NCBI RefSeq assembly: GCF_041261445.1
Contig: NZ_JBGCCU010000038.1
Location: 1-64,000 of the forward strand
DNA from: Catenulispora sp. EB89
Lineage (GTDB): Bacteria > Actinomycetota > Actinomycetes > Streptomycetales > Catenulisporaceae
DNA length: 64,000 bases
Reading direction: 5' to 3'
Shown one piece after another: positions 8,468 to 16,908 of the stretch; the stretch's first letter is position 1, and each line of letters starts with the position of its first letter. Below the pieces are notes generated by a model, which was given only the letters and a program-made list of their open reading frames with translations, was not told the origin of the DNA and did no database searches. Position numbers and translations under genes: made by a program.

Positions 8468-9730
8468 CTACTCCCGCAAAGCCCGCCACCCGGCCAAGGC
8501 CGCGGCCCCCAACACGATCCCCGCCACCGAGAACCCCTCCCGAGGCCCCACGAACTCCACCACCGCCGCGACCCCGAACCCCGTGATCGGCGACGTCCCC
8601 GTCATCGCCACGCCCCACAGGCTCATCACGCGCCCGCGCATGTCCGGCGCGCACCGCAACTGGGCCAGGGTGTTGGCCGAGGCGATGAACCAGATCGAGG
8701 TCACGCCGAGCGCGGCCATCGCCACCAGCGCGATCGGCATGGTCGGGGACACCGCGATGCCGATCACGGTCGCCGCCGTGGCCAGCGCGAGCCAGCGCAC
8801 GCGGCGCCCCGTCGGTTCCGGCTGCGCGGCGGCCAACAGCGCCCCGGGTAGCCCGCCGACGCCGAACGCCGCCATCATCGCGCCGTACCCGCCGCCGCCC
8901 TGATGCAGCGCGCGCGAGACCAGCGGCGGCAGTGCCACACCCATGCCGAAGATGAGGCCGGACGCCGCCGACATCGGCAGCAGCGCGCGGATCACCGGCG
9001 AGCGGAACGCGTAGCGTATGCCGTCGCGCGCCGCGCCCCGTACTCGCGGCTGCTTCGTCCTGGGAGCCGCGCCGGCGTGCGGCTTCATCCGCAGCAGCAC
9101 GATCAACGGTGCCAAGTAAGAGAACGCATTCACCCCGAAGCAGGCGGTCGCCCCCGGCCCGGCCAGCAACGCCCCGCCCAAGCCGGGCCCCACGACCCGC
9201 GACGCGTTCAGCGCCACCTCCCACAGGCCCACCGCGCTGGCGACGCCGTCCGCTCCGACCAGGTCCACCACGTAGACCTGGCGTGCGGGCGAGTCGACCG
9301 CCATCGCCGTGCCCGCGAGCACCGACGCGACCAGCACGTTCCACACGGCGAGCGTGCCGGTCGCGGCCAGCACGGTCAGCGCCGCCGCGATCCCCATCAA
9401 GGCCGACTGCGTGACGATCAGCAGCCGCCGCCGGTCGGAACGGTCGACCAGCGCGCCCGCCCACGCGCCGCCGACCAGGGTCGGGCCCATGGTGCAGAGT
9501 GTCAGGACGCTGAGCCACACCGCGTCGCCGGTCGTCTGCAGCATCCACCACGACAGCGCGACGCCCTGCGCCATCACCCCCGACGCCGACGTGATCTGCC
9601 CGGCGAACCACCACCGGAAGTCGCGTTCCCGAAGAGCGCCGCCGATGCGCCCGAACACGGTGTCCTTGCGGACGTCTTTGCCGTCATGGATGTCTTCGGC
9701 GTCGACGCCCGCTTCGATGGTCGCAGACAA
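8468..9730 (-). CDS. MFS transporter (EntS/MFS_3-like exporter)
   Basis: 420 residues with about 12 hydrophobic segments and a cytoplasmic N-terminal tail of about 35 residues ending in LRERDFRWWFAGQ, typical of the MFS_3 / enterobactin-exporter group. The loop-2 signature appears as GALVDRSDRRRLL. Members export siderophores, macrolides or other small molecules by proton antiport; the substrate here cannot be told. It is divergent from the histidine kinase gene with a 158-base gap. No biosynthetic genes are adjacent. Confidence 0.87.
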   Translation of the reverse strand: MSATIEAGVDAEDIHDGKDVRKDTVFGRIGGALRERDFRWWFAGQITSASGVMAQGVALSWWMLQTTGDAVWLSVLTLCTMGPTLVGGAWAGALVDRSDRRRLLIVTQSALMGIAAALTVLAATGTLAVWNVLVASVLAGTAMAVDSPARQVYVVDLVGADGVASAVGLWEVALNASRVVGPGLGGALLAGPGATACFGVNAFSYLAPLIVLLRMKPHAGAAPRTKQPRVRGAARDGIRYAFRSPVIRALLPMSAASGLIFGMGVALPPLVSRALHQGGGGYGAMMAAFGVGGLPGALLAAAQPEPTGRRVRWLALATAATVIGIAVSPTMPIALVAMAALGVTSIWFIASANTLAQLRCAPDMRGRVMSLWGVAMTGTSPITGFGVAAVVEFVGPREGFSVAGIVLGAAALAGWRALRE

Positions 9731-9888
9731 GGTCCCTCCCAGAGCCGGGCAAGACCCTACTCCGGCGAGGTGGCCGCTCCGCGAGGTATTTCGTCAGGTG
9801 GTCACTTTGCGGTCTGCCGGTGGGACGGCGATGAGCCCCTTACCGCACAACCCGCCGCAAAGCAGGCTGCCGGCTCTACGATGACCGG

Positions 9889-11988
9889 GTGGGGATCACC
9901 GGGAGCGACAGCGCGCCGCGCCTGGCGCGCGGCCTGGTCTTCGCGGTCGCGGCGGCGCTGGTGTCGGTGCACGTCATCAAGGCGGCGGGCCGCGTCCCCG
10001 GCGATCCGGCGGCCGGGCTGACGATCATCGCCGCCTGCCTGGCGATCCTGCTGCTCGAGTTCCGGCCGGCGAGGTGGCCGCGCGTCGTGGCGCAGCTGGC
10101 ATGCGGCTTCGTGGCCGTGCTGCCGGCCGGCGCGTCGATCGGGCTGCTGGCGGTGCCGGTCGGTGCGGTGTTCCTGCAAGGGTTGTGGCCGCTGGTCGTC
10201 CCGGTGCTCGGCGCGGCGGCGTGGGTCCAGGCGGTGCGGACCGACAGCGCGCGCGACACCGTCGACATGTGCGTCACGATCCTGCTCGGCGGGATGGTCC
10301 TCTACGCCGTCACGACCCTCGCCGCGCTGGCCGCACGCGTCCACGGGACGCGGCTGACGCTCGCCGCGGCCGCCGTGACCGCCGAGCGTCTGCGCATCGC
10401 GGAAGGTCTGGACGCCGACCTGTCCTCGGGCCTGACCCGCATCCGGGATCTGGCGGCGAAACAGGACCCCGACGTCCTCGACGGTCTGCTGGCCGACGCG
10501 CGCACGACCCTGGCCGCCACCCGCGCGACCGCCGCCGACCTCCGCAGCCTGTCGCTGGCACCGGAGTCCGCGAGCGCCAGGGCCCTGCTCCAGTCGGCGG
10601 GGATCGAGGCGGACGTCGTCACCGGCCACACCGAACCGCTCGGGCCGGCCGGGACCGTGCTGGCGACCGTCCTGCGCGAGGCCGTGACCGCAGTGGTCCG
10701 GGTCGGCGACGCGCGCCACTGCCAGATCGTCACCGGCGAGGCTGCCGGTCAGGTCACGCTTCGGGTGACCAGCGACGGCGTGCGCACCGCGGCCCTCGGC
10801 GCCGATGTCTTGGACGGCTTGGCGCAACGAGTCCGGGCCAGCGGCGGACGGCTGGCCGCCGGGCTGGAGGCCGACGGCCGCTTCGCCGTTGAGGCGTCGG
10901 TGCCGGCGACGCCCTCGGCGGCGGAACCGGTGGACGCGCCGGAGCTTCGGCGCGCGACCTTTCTGTACTACCTGCTGCTCGCGGCGTTCTGTGTGCGAAC
11001 CCTGCTATACGTCCCAGCCGCCTTGATCGCGCCGGCGCTTCTGGTCCTGGCCGTGCTCTGCACGTTGCAAGTCGTGTACTCGGTCCGCGACGAGAAGCGC
11101 CACAGCGAGGCGGCGATCGTCCTGTTCGCCGCGCTGACCTACGCCCCGATGCACTCTTTCGGTCAGAACTGGATCGCCTCCCTCGGTCTCCTGACCGGCT
11201 CCCTCCTGATCGCGCTGCCCCTGCCGCTGGCCGTGCCGGTGGTCGCGGCGGCGCTCGGGGTCGGCGGCCTCATGGCGTCCGCCGACGGCACCAGCGCGGT
11301 ATCGGCGATCCTGAACGCTCTGGTGACCTGTCTGGTCGTGTACGGGATGCTGCGCTTGGCGCGTCTCGTCCGCGAGCTGCAACAGGCCAACGACGGCCTG
11401 GCCCGGGCCGCGATCGTGGGCGAGCGTCTGCGTGCGGCGCGCGATCTGCACGACCTGCTCGGTCACGGGCTCGCGGCGATCCTGCTCAAGGCGGAGCTGG
11501 CGCGCCGGCTGCGTACGACCGATCCGGTCCGCTGCCTGACCGAGATCCGCGACGTCGAACGCCTGGCCGCACAGGGCGAGCGTGAACTACGGGCTCTGAC
11601 AGGCGGCACGCGCGAGTTGTCGTTCGGCGATGAGTTGGCGTCCGCGGCGGCGGTGCTGGCCGCGGCCGAGGTAGCGGTGGAGGTTGAGGGTGACGAGCTG
11701 GCGGTGCCGGCGGAGGCGGGGGCGGTGCTCGGTGCCGTGCTGCGCGAGGCGGTGACGAACGTCCTGCGGCACAGCGTGGCGCGTCATGCGCGGATCGCCG
11801 TCACCATGACCGAGGGAACGGTGCGCCTCGACGTGGAGAACGACGGCGTGGCATCGGGCATCGGAGCATCCAAAGCACCCGGCTCGGGCGTCGGCGGCCT
11901 GACGCTCCGCCTCGCCGAGTACGGCGGAACCCTGGCCGCCGGACCGGACGACGGCTGGTACCTGCTCCACGCCGAGTTGCCGCGATAG
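9889..11988 (+). CDS. Duplicated sensor histidine kinase, N-terminal kinase module degenerate
   Basis: 699 residues from a GTG start. The protein is two copies of a membrane-sensor plus HisKA_3/HATPase unit. The C-terminal copy looks active: membrane spans about 355-490, the phosphorylation site ARDLHDLLGHG with His521, N box EAVTNVLRHS with Asn624, and GSGVGGLTLR. The N-terminal copy aligns motif by motif but has lost the key residues: ERLRIAEGLDADLSSGL puts Asp175 at the histidine position, and EAVTAVVRVG has Ala268 for the asparagine. It could be a regulatory pseudokinase fused in cis. The likely partner is the NarL-type regulator ending at 12893, with an ABC transporter as the probable output. 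Confidence 0.88.
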   Translation: MGITGSDSAPRLARGLVFAVAAALVSVHVIKAAGRVPGDPAAGLTIIAACLAILLLEFRPARWPRVVAQLACGFVAVLPAGASIGLLAVPVGAVFLQGLWPLVVPVLGAAAWVQAVRTDSARDTVDMCVTILLGGMVLYAVTTLAALAARVHGTRLTLAAAAVTAERLRIAEGLDADLSSGLTRIRDLAAKQDPDVLDGLLADARTTLAATRATAADLRSLSLAPESASARALLQSAGIEADVVTGHTEPLGPAGTVLATVLREAVTAVVRVGDARHCQIVTGEAAGQVTLRVTSDGVRTAALGADVLDGLAQRVRASGGRLAAGLEADGRFAVEASVPATPSAAEPVDAPELRRATFLYYLLLAAFCVRTLLYVPAALIAPALLVLAVLCTLQVVYSVRDEKRHSEAAIVLFAALTYAPMHSFGQNWIASLGLLTGSLLIALPLPLAVPVVAAALGVGGLMASADGTSAVSAILNALVTCLVVYGMLRLARLVRELQQANDGLARAAIVGERLRAARDLHDLLGHGLAAILLKAELARRLRTTDPVRCLTEIRDVERLAAQGERELRALTGGTRELSFGDELASAAAVLAAAEVAVEVEGDELAVPAEAGAVLGAVLREAVTNVLRHSVARHARIAVTMTEGTVRLDVENDGVASGIGASKAPGSGVGGLTLRLAEYGGTLAAGPDDGWYLLHAELPR

Positions 11989-12058
11989 CCGCCATAGCCG
12001 GCTGATCATGCCGACGACTCGCCGACCTCGGCATCGTCCCGGGCGTAAGCTGCGCCCC

Positions 12059-12883
12059 ATGATCGCTCAGCCCTCGTCGAAGATCCGTGTCGGCATCCAA
12101 CTGGCGCCGCAGCACGTCGACTACCCCGTCATCCGCCGCGCCGCCGCGCAGGCCGAGGAACTCGGCGTGGACGTCCTGTTCAACTGGGACCACTTCTTCC
12201 CGCTCGGCAAGGTGGCCGACGGCAAGCACTTCGAGTGCTGGACCATGCTCGGCGCGTGGGCCGAGGCCACCTCGCGGGTCGAGATCGGCCCGCTGGTCAC
12301 CTGCAACAGCTACCGCAACCCCGACCTGCTCGCCGACATGGCGCGCACCGTCGACCACATCAGCGGCGGCCGCCTCATCCTGGGCCTCGGCGCCGGCTTC
12401 AAGGAGCGCGAGTACGTCGAGTACGGCTACGAGTTCGGCACGCCCGGCAGCCGCATCGACGACCTGGCCCGCTCCCTGCCGCGCATCGAGCACCGCTTCA
12501 CGCAGCTCGATCCGCCCCCGACGCGCAAGATCCCGCTGCTGATCGGCGGCGGCGGCGAGAAGAAGATGCTGCGCGTCGTGGCTCAGCACGCTGACATCTG
12601 GCACAGCTTCGCCGGCGGCGACGAGCTGGCGCACAAGCTGAAGGTCCTGGAGGAACACTGCGCCGCGGTCGGCCGGGACCCGGCGGAGATCCAGCGCTCG
12701 GTGCTGGTCGGCGGCGATCCCGCGGAGTGCGAGCGGGAGCTGGAGCTCGGCGTGAGTCTGTTCGTGGTCCGGAATCCGGGGCCGGACTTCGATTTCGGCG
12801 AACTGCGGGACTGGCTCGCGTGGCGGGACGAGCACAACCGGGATGACCACGACCGGGACGTGCCGGTGTCGCAGCTGCCCTGA
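12059..12883 (+). CDS. LLM-class (F420-dependent type) oxidoreductase
   Basis: 274 residues of the luciferase-like monooxygenase TIM-barrel family, whose actinobacterial members mostly use coenzyme F420. Conserved pieces are the FNWDHFFPL strand, the GPLVTCNSYRNPDLLADMA block, GGRLILGLGAG, and the IGGGGEKKMLR phosphate-binding region. ATG 12059 (MIAQPSSKIRVG) is preferred; the 17-residue extension to 12008 is Arg/Pro-rich. It sits between the sensor kinase and its putative regulator, convergent with the latter, only 9 bases apart. A role in the signalling pathway is not shown. Confidence 0.87.
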   Translation: MIAQPSSKIRVGIQLAPQHVDYPVIRRAAAQAEELGVDVLFNWDHFFPLGKVADGKHFECWTMLGAWAEATSRVEIGPLVTCNSYRNPDLLADMARTVDHISGGRLILGLGAGFKEREYVEYGYEFGTPGSRIDDLARSLPRIEHRFTQLDPPPTRKIPLLIGGGGEKKMLRVVAQHADIWHSFAGGDELAHKLKVLEEHCAAVGRDPAEIQRSVLVGGDPAECERELELGVSLFVVRNPGPDFDFGELRDWLAWRDEHNRDDHDRDVPVSQLP

Positions 12884-12892
12884 TCAGGGCTC

Positions 12893-13501
12893 TTAGACCC
12901 AACCGGCTTCGCGCGCGATCCGCACCGCATCCGTCCGATTCCGCGCGTTCAGCTTCCCCACGATCGCCGTCAGCACGTTCCGCACCGTCCCCGTTGACAG
13001 GTGCAGTGCGGCGGCGATCTCCGGCGGCTCCGCGCCGGCGGCCAGCTCCCGCAGCACGTCCCGCTCGCGGGGCGTCAGCGGGTTCTCCGCGAGGTCCCAG
13101 GCCGTGACGGCGAGCGCCGGGTCCAGCACCCGGCCGCCGCCGGCGATCGTCCGGATCGCGGCGGTCAGCTCCTCCGGCGGCGCGGTCTTCAGCAGGAAGC
13201 CGTCGACCTTCGCCTCCAGCGCGCGGCGCAGCATGCCGGGGCGGCCGTTGGACGTCAGCATCAGCGTCCGGCACGTCGGCATCTTCTGCTTCAGCAGCGC
13301 CGCCGCCTCCAGGCCGTCGATGCCGCCGGGCATGTCGATGTCCAGCACCGCCACGTCCGGCGCGTACACCAGCGCCTGCGGCACCACCTCGTCGCCGGTC
13401 GCGGTCTGCGCCACGACCTCCAGGTCCGGCTCCAGCGCCAGCAGGGCGGCCAGGGCGCCGCGCACCACGAGCTGGTCCTCGGCCAACAGCAGTCGGATCA
13501 C
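12893..13501 (-). CDS. NarL/FixJ-type response regulator
   Basis: 202 residues. The receiver domain (1-120) has acidic residues in LLLAEDQ, the phosphoacceptor Asp54 in VLDIDMP, and the conserved lysine in FLLKTAPP. The LuxR-type helix-turn-helix (about 138-200) includes LTPRERDVLRELAAG. Start GTG 13501. It resembles DesR-type partners of HisKA_3 kinases, so the duplicated kinase at 9889 is the likely partner. It is divergent from the ABC transporter operon, and a perfect palindrome lies between them, which suggests it controls that operon and perhaps itself. Confidence 0.9.
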   Translation of the reverse strand: MIRLLLAEDQLVVRGALAALLALEPDLEVVAQTATGDEVVPQALVYAPDVAVLDIDMPGGIDGLEAAALLKQKMPTCRTLMLTSNGRPGMLRRALEAKVDGFLLKTAPPEELTAAIRTIAGGGRVLDPALAVTAWDLAENPLTPRERDVLRELAAGAEPPEIAAALHLSTGTVRNVLTAIVGKLNARNRTDAVRIAREAGWV

Positions 13502-13512
13502 GTCACGACGAT

Positions 13513-13533
13513 ACCCGTGACGATGTCACGGGT
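13513..13533. promoter_or_regulatory. Palindrome between response regulator and ABC operon, candidate operator
   Basis: Perfect 9-bp arms (left ACCCGTGAC) with spacer GAT. It lies 12 bases outside the regulator start and about 55 bases before the ABC ATPase start, a good place for a dimeric NarL-type regulator to act on both promoters. Confidence 0.55.
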
Positions 13534-13587
13534 GATCGATGACAGCCTCTCTGGGGAACGAACGCGCAGCTCGGCACGCTGGTAAGC

Positions 13588-14343
13588 ATGAACGAGGCGA
13601 TCACTCAGACGGTCTCAGAGGCCATCACCCTGCAGGCCGTCAGCAAGGTCTACGGCAAGGGCCGCGGCGCGGTCGCGGCCCTGCGCGAGGTGTCCGTCGG
13701 GCTGCCCAAGGGCGGCTTCACGGCCATCATGGGCCCCTCCGGCTCCGGCAAGAGCACCTTCCTGCACTGCGCCGCCGGCCTGGACCGGCCGAGCGCGGGC
13801 ACCGTCCGGCTCGGCGGCACCGACCTGTCGGGCCTGAGCGAGACCAAGCTGACCGAGCTGCGCAGGGAGCGCGCCGGCTTCGTCTTCCAGGCCTTCAACC
13901 TGGTGTCGTCGCTGACCGTGAGCCAGAACATCACGCTGCCGCTGCGCCTGGCCGGCCGCCGGGCCGACGGCGCGCGGCTGGCCGAGGTGCTCAAGCGCGT
14001 GGGACTCACCGAGCGCACGCACCACCGGCCCGGCCAGCTCTCCGGCGGGCAGCAGCAGCGGGTGGCGATCGCCCGGGCGCTGATCGCCGACCCGGAGGTG
14101 ATCTTCGCCGACGAGCCCACCGGCGCGCTGGACACCATGACCGCGCGCGAGGTGCTGGTGCTGCTGCGCGAGACGGTCGACACGATGGGCCAGACCATCG
14201 TCATGGTCACCCACGACCCGGTCGCCGCCGCCTACGCGGACACGGTCCTGTTCCTGGCCGACGGCCGCATCGCCGACTCCATGCCCGCCCCGACCGCCGC
14301 CGGCGTCGCCGACCGCATGATCCGGCTGGGGGCGTGGGCCTGA
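13588..14343 (+). CDS. ABC transporter ATP-binding protein (MacB/LolD type)
   Basis: 251 residues. Walker [10 protein letters not shown] (about 50-58), Q loop FVFQAFNL, signature LSGGQQQR, Walker [13 protein letters not shown] and the switch histidine in VTHD are all intact. The family powers FtsX-like permeases in antimicrobial-peptide resistance, lipoprotein or toxin export and cell-wall signalling. Its stop overlaps the permease start by one base (TGATG, 14341-14345), so the two subunits are coupled. The divergent regulator and nearby kinase suggest a stress-sensing export system of the BceAB-like kind. The substrate is unknown. Confidence 0.93.
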   Translation: MNEAITQTVSEAITLQAVSKVYGKGRGAVAALREVSVGLPKGGFTAIMGPSGSGKSTFLHCAAGLDRPSAGTVRLGGTDLSGLSETKLTELRRERAGFVFQAFNLVSSLTVSQNITLPLRLAGRRADGARLAEVLKRVGLTERTHHRPGQLSGGQQQRVAIARALIADPEVIFADEPTGALDTMTAREVLVLLRETVDTMGQTIVMVTHDPVAAAYADTVLFLADGRIADSMPAPTAAGVADRMIRLGAWA

Positions 14344-16847
14344 TGATGCTCCCCATCGCCATCGCCACTCTGCGCCATCGCAAGGGCGGATTCGTCGGGG
14401 CGCTGGTCGCCCTGTTCTGTGCCGCCGCGCTGGTCACCGGCTGCGGCACGCTACTGGTCACCGGGATCCTCGGGACCGTCAAGCCCGAACGCTTCGCGGC
14501 CGCGCCGATCGTCGTCAGCGGCGACCAGAACGTGCACGCCACGGAGGTCAAGGGCAACGGCAAGGTCAAGAACAAGGCCAAGCCGGTCAGCGATCACGTG
14601 TGGGTGTCCGCGGGGTTGGCCGACCGAATCAAGGCTCTGCCTTCGGTGAAGGCGGTCGCCACCGAGGTGCTGTTCGCGGCGTATCTGCCGGGTGGTCCGA
14701 CCACCGATTCCTTCGGCCACGGTTGGGAATCCGCCTCCCTGTCCAGCTTGACGCTGGCTTCGGGGCGTGCGCCTTCGGCCCCGGACGAGGTGGTGCTGGA
14801 CGCGTCCACCGCGGCTGCGACGCACCTCCGCGTCGGATCGACGGCGCCGTTGCGCACGGCCGGCGGGACGATGCCGGTGCGCGTCGTCGGCGTCACGTCG
14901 CAGGGCTTTGCGAGCCAGGCCGCGATCTACTTCGACACGGCCGAGGCGCGCACGTTGGCGGGGCACGACGGGTTGGTCGACGCGATCGGCGTGTTCCCCG
15001 CAGGGGATCCCGATGTCACCGCCAACGATGTCAGGAGCCTGCTTTCATCGGCTGACGCCGGGACGGTCCCCGCGCCGGTCGTCCACACCGGGGATTCCCG
15101 GGGCGCCGCCGAGTTCCCGGACTCCGCGAACGCCTCGGTGCGGCTGATCAGTATGGGAGCGGTGCTCGGCGGGACGTCGCTGATCGTCGCGGTGCTGGTG
15201 GTCGTGGGGACGTTCGCGTTGTCGATCCAGCAGCGGCAGCGGGAGATCGCGGTGCTGCGGGCGGTGGCGGCGACCGGCAAGCAGGTGCGCAAGATGATCG
15301 GCGGCGAGGCGTTGGCGGTGGGATCGGCCGCCGGGGTGGCGGGGGCGTTCGCGGGGCTGCCGCTCGGGGCCTGGCTGCACGGGGAGTTCGTGGCGTTGGA
15401 CATCATCCCGGCGAACGTCCCGGTGGTCCTGTCGGTGTTCCCGGTGTTCGCCTCGGTGCTGGCCACGGTCGGCGCCGGCTGGGCCGCGGCGCGGATCTCG
15501 GCGCGGCGGGCCACGCGGATCCGTCCGGTGGAGGCGCTGGGGGAGGCGGAGCTGAAGCCGCCGCGGGTGTCGGTTGTCAGGGCCCTGTTCGGGGTGCTGG
15601 CGATCGCCGGGGCGACGGTGCTGACGGCGCTGCTGACCGTGCTGCACAGCGACGGGGCCGCGACGCCGGTCTGCTTCAACGCGGTGCTGCTGTGGTGCAT
15701 CGCGCTGGCGCTGCTGGGGCCGTGGGTGGCGCGGTCGGCGGTGGCGGTGCTGGGAGTGCCGCTGCGGCTGTCGCGGGTCGGGGGGTATCTGGCCGCGAAC
15801 AACCTGCGGGCCGCCGCACCGCGGCTGGCGTCGGTGATCACGCCGCTGACGCTGATGCTGGCGATGGCGTGCACGATCCTGTTCTCGCAGTCGAGCGTCG
15901 CGGACGCGGCGACGGCGCAGCGCGCGGCGGGGAACGTCGCCGACTACGTGGTGGGGAGCAAGGTGCCGGCGGGCGCGGCGGCGGAGGTGGCGGCGGTGCC
16001 GGGGGTGCGGACCGTGACGCAGGTGCTGCACGCGACGGTGCGGACCGGCCTGAACGACCGGAACGTGCTCGGCGTGACGCCCACGGGGCTCGGCGACACG
16101 CTGGACCTGGGGATCACGGCCGGCAGCATCGGCTCGCTCACCGGGCCGGACACGGCGGCGGCCGCGCTCGGGCAGGGGTACCGCATCGGGTCTCAGGTCT
16201 CGATGACACTCCCGGACGGGACGCCCGCGCGGGTGACGATCGTCGCGCTCTACGCGCGGCAGCTGGGCTTCGGCGACCTGGTGCTGGCGCATGCGCTGCT
16301 GGCGCCGCACGTGGACGTGCCGCTCGACGACGAACTGCTGGTGAAGGCGCCGGGGGTGGGGCGTGCCGCACTGGTCGCCGCGCTGAAAGGCGAGCCGGGG
16401 CTCGGGATCCGGGACCGGGTGCAGGCGCAGGCGTCGAGCAACGACGCGGGGGCGAAGATCGGCTACGTGACGCTCGGCCTGATCGTGGCGTTCACGGCGA
16501 TCGCCGTGGTCAACACCCTGGCGATGAGCATCAGCGACCGCCGCCGCGAGTTCGCCGCGCTGCGCCTGACCGGCGCGACCCGCCGCCAGGTGCACCGGAT
16601 GCTGGGCTGGGAGACGGCGACAGCGGTGGCGGTGGCCACGGCGCTGGGACTGGCGGTCGCGACGGCCGTCCTGACAACCTACGCCAGCGGCATGACGCGC
16701 GGCACCGGCGGCGTGTCGATGCCGCCGGGCACGCTGGCCGCCGTGGTCGGCGCCGGCGCGGTGCTCGCGGCGCTGGCGACGTGGCTGCCGGCCCGCGCGG
16801 CTTTGGGCGCGGGGTCCGGGCTGGGCTCGGGCTCAGGGGAGGGGTGA
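14343..16847 (+). CDS. FtsX-family ABC transporter permease
   Basis: 834 residues with two FtsX-like halves. A first membrane span near the N terminus (ALVALFCAAALVTG) is followed by a large extracytoplasmic domain. Three spans around 275-400 contain a coupling region (QRQREIAVLRAVAATGKQV). A further four-span core ends with a second coupling region (RRREFAALRLTGATRRQV). This is the usual actinobacterial layout of a duplicated permease. The start is one of two adjacent ATG codons (14343, 14346). It works with the ATPase just upstream and is closed by a hairpin before the convergent TPR gene. Confidence 0.92.
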   Translation: MMLPIAIATLRHRKGGFVGALVALFCAAALVTGCGTLLVTGILGTVKPERFAAAPIVVSGDQNVHATEVKGNGKVKNKAKPVSDHVWVSAGLADRIKALPSVKAVATEVLFAAYLPGGPTTDSFGHGWESASLSSLTLASGRAPSAPDEVVLDASTAAATHLRVGSTAPLRTAGGTMPVRVVGVTSQGFASQAAIYFDTAEARTLAGHDGLVDAIGVFPAGDPDVTANDVRSLLSSADAGTVPAPVVHTGDSRGAAEFPDSANASVRLISMGAVLGGTSLIVAVLVVVGTFALSIQQRQREIAVLRAVAATGKQVRKMIGGEALAVGSAAGVAGAFAGLPLGAWLHGEFVALDIIPANVPVVLSVFPVFASVLATVGAGWAAARISARRATRIRPVEALGEAELKPPRVSVVRALFGVLAIAGATVLTALLTVLHSDGAATPVCFNAVLLWCIALALLGPWVARSAVAVLGVPLRLSRVGGYLAANNLRAAAPRLASVITPLTLMLAMACTILFSQSSVADAATAQRAAGNVADYVVGSKVPAGAAAEVAAVPGVRTVTQVLHATVRTGLNDRNVLGVTPTGLGDTLDLGITAGSIGSLTGPDTAAAALGQGYRIGSQVSMTLPDGTPARVTIVALYARQLGFGDLVLAHALLAPHVDVPLDDELLVKAPGVGRAALVAALKGEPGLGIRDRVQAQASSNDAGAKIGYVTLGLIVAFTAIAVVNTLAMSISDRRREFAALRLTGATRRQVHRMLGWETATAVAVATALGLAVATAVLTTYASGMTRGTGGVSMPPGTLAAVVGAGAVLAALATWLPARAALGAGSGLGSGSGEG

Positions 16848-16864
16848 GGGTTCGGCCCGCGAGG

Positions 16865-16896
16865 GGCTGCCTTCGGTCGGAAGACCGGAGGAAGCC
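16865..16896 (+). terminator. Terminator of the ABC operon
   Basis: A 14-bp stem with one mismatch and one wobble, left arm GGCTGCCTTCGGTC, loop GGAA, followed by TTCTCCGTCTTTCT. It separates the ABC operon from the convergent HSP90/TPR operon and may serve both. Confidence 0.75.
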
Positions 16897-16908
16897 TTCT
16901 CCGTCTTT

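Noticed and set aside
15045-16595. 516-codon minus-strand frame inside the FtsX permease
   Set aside because: Arg/His/Gln/Pro-rich composition with no motifs; the plus strand encodes a clear permease.
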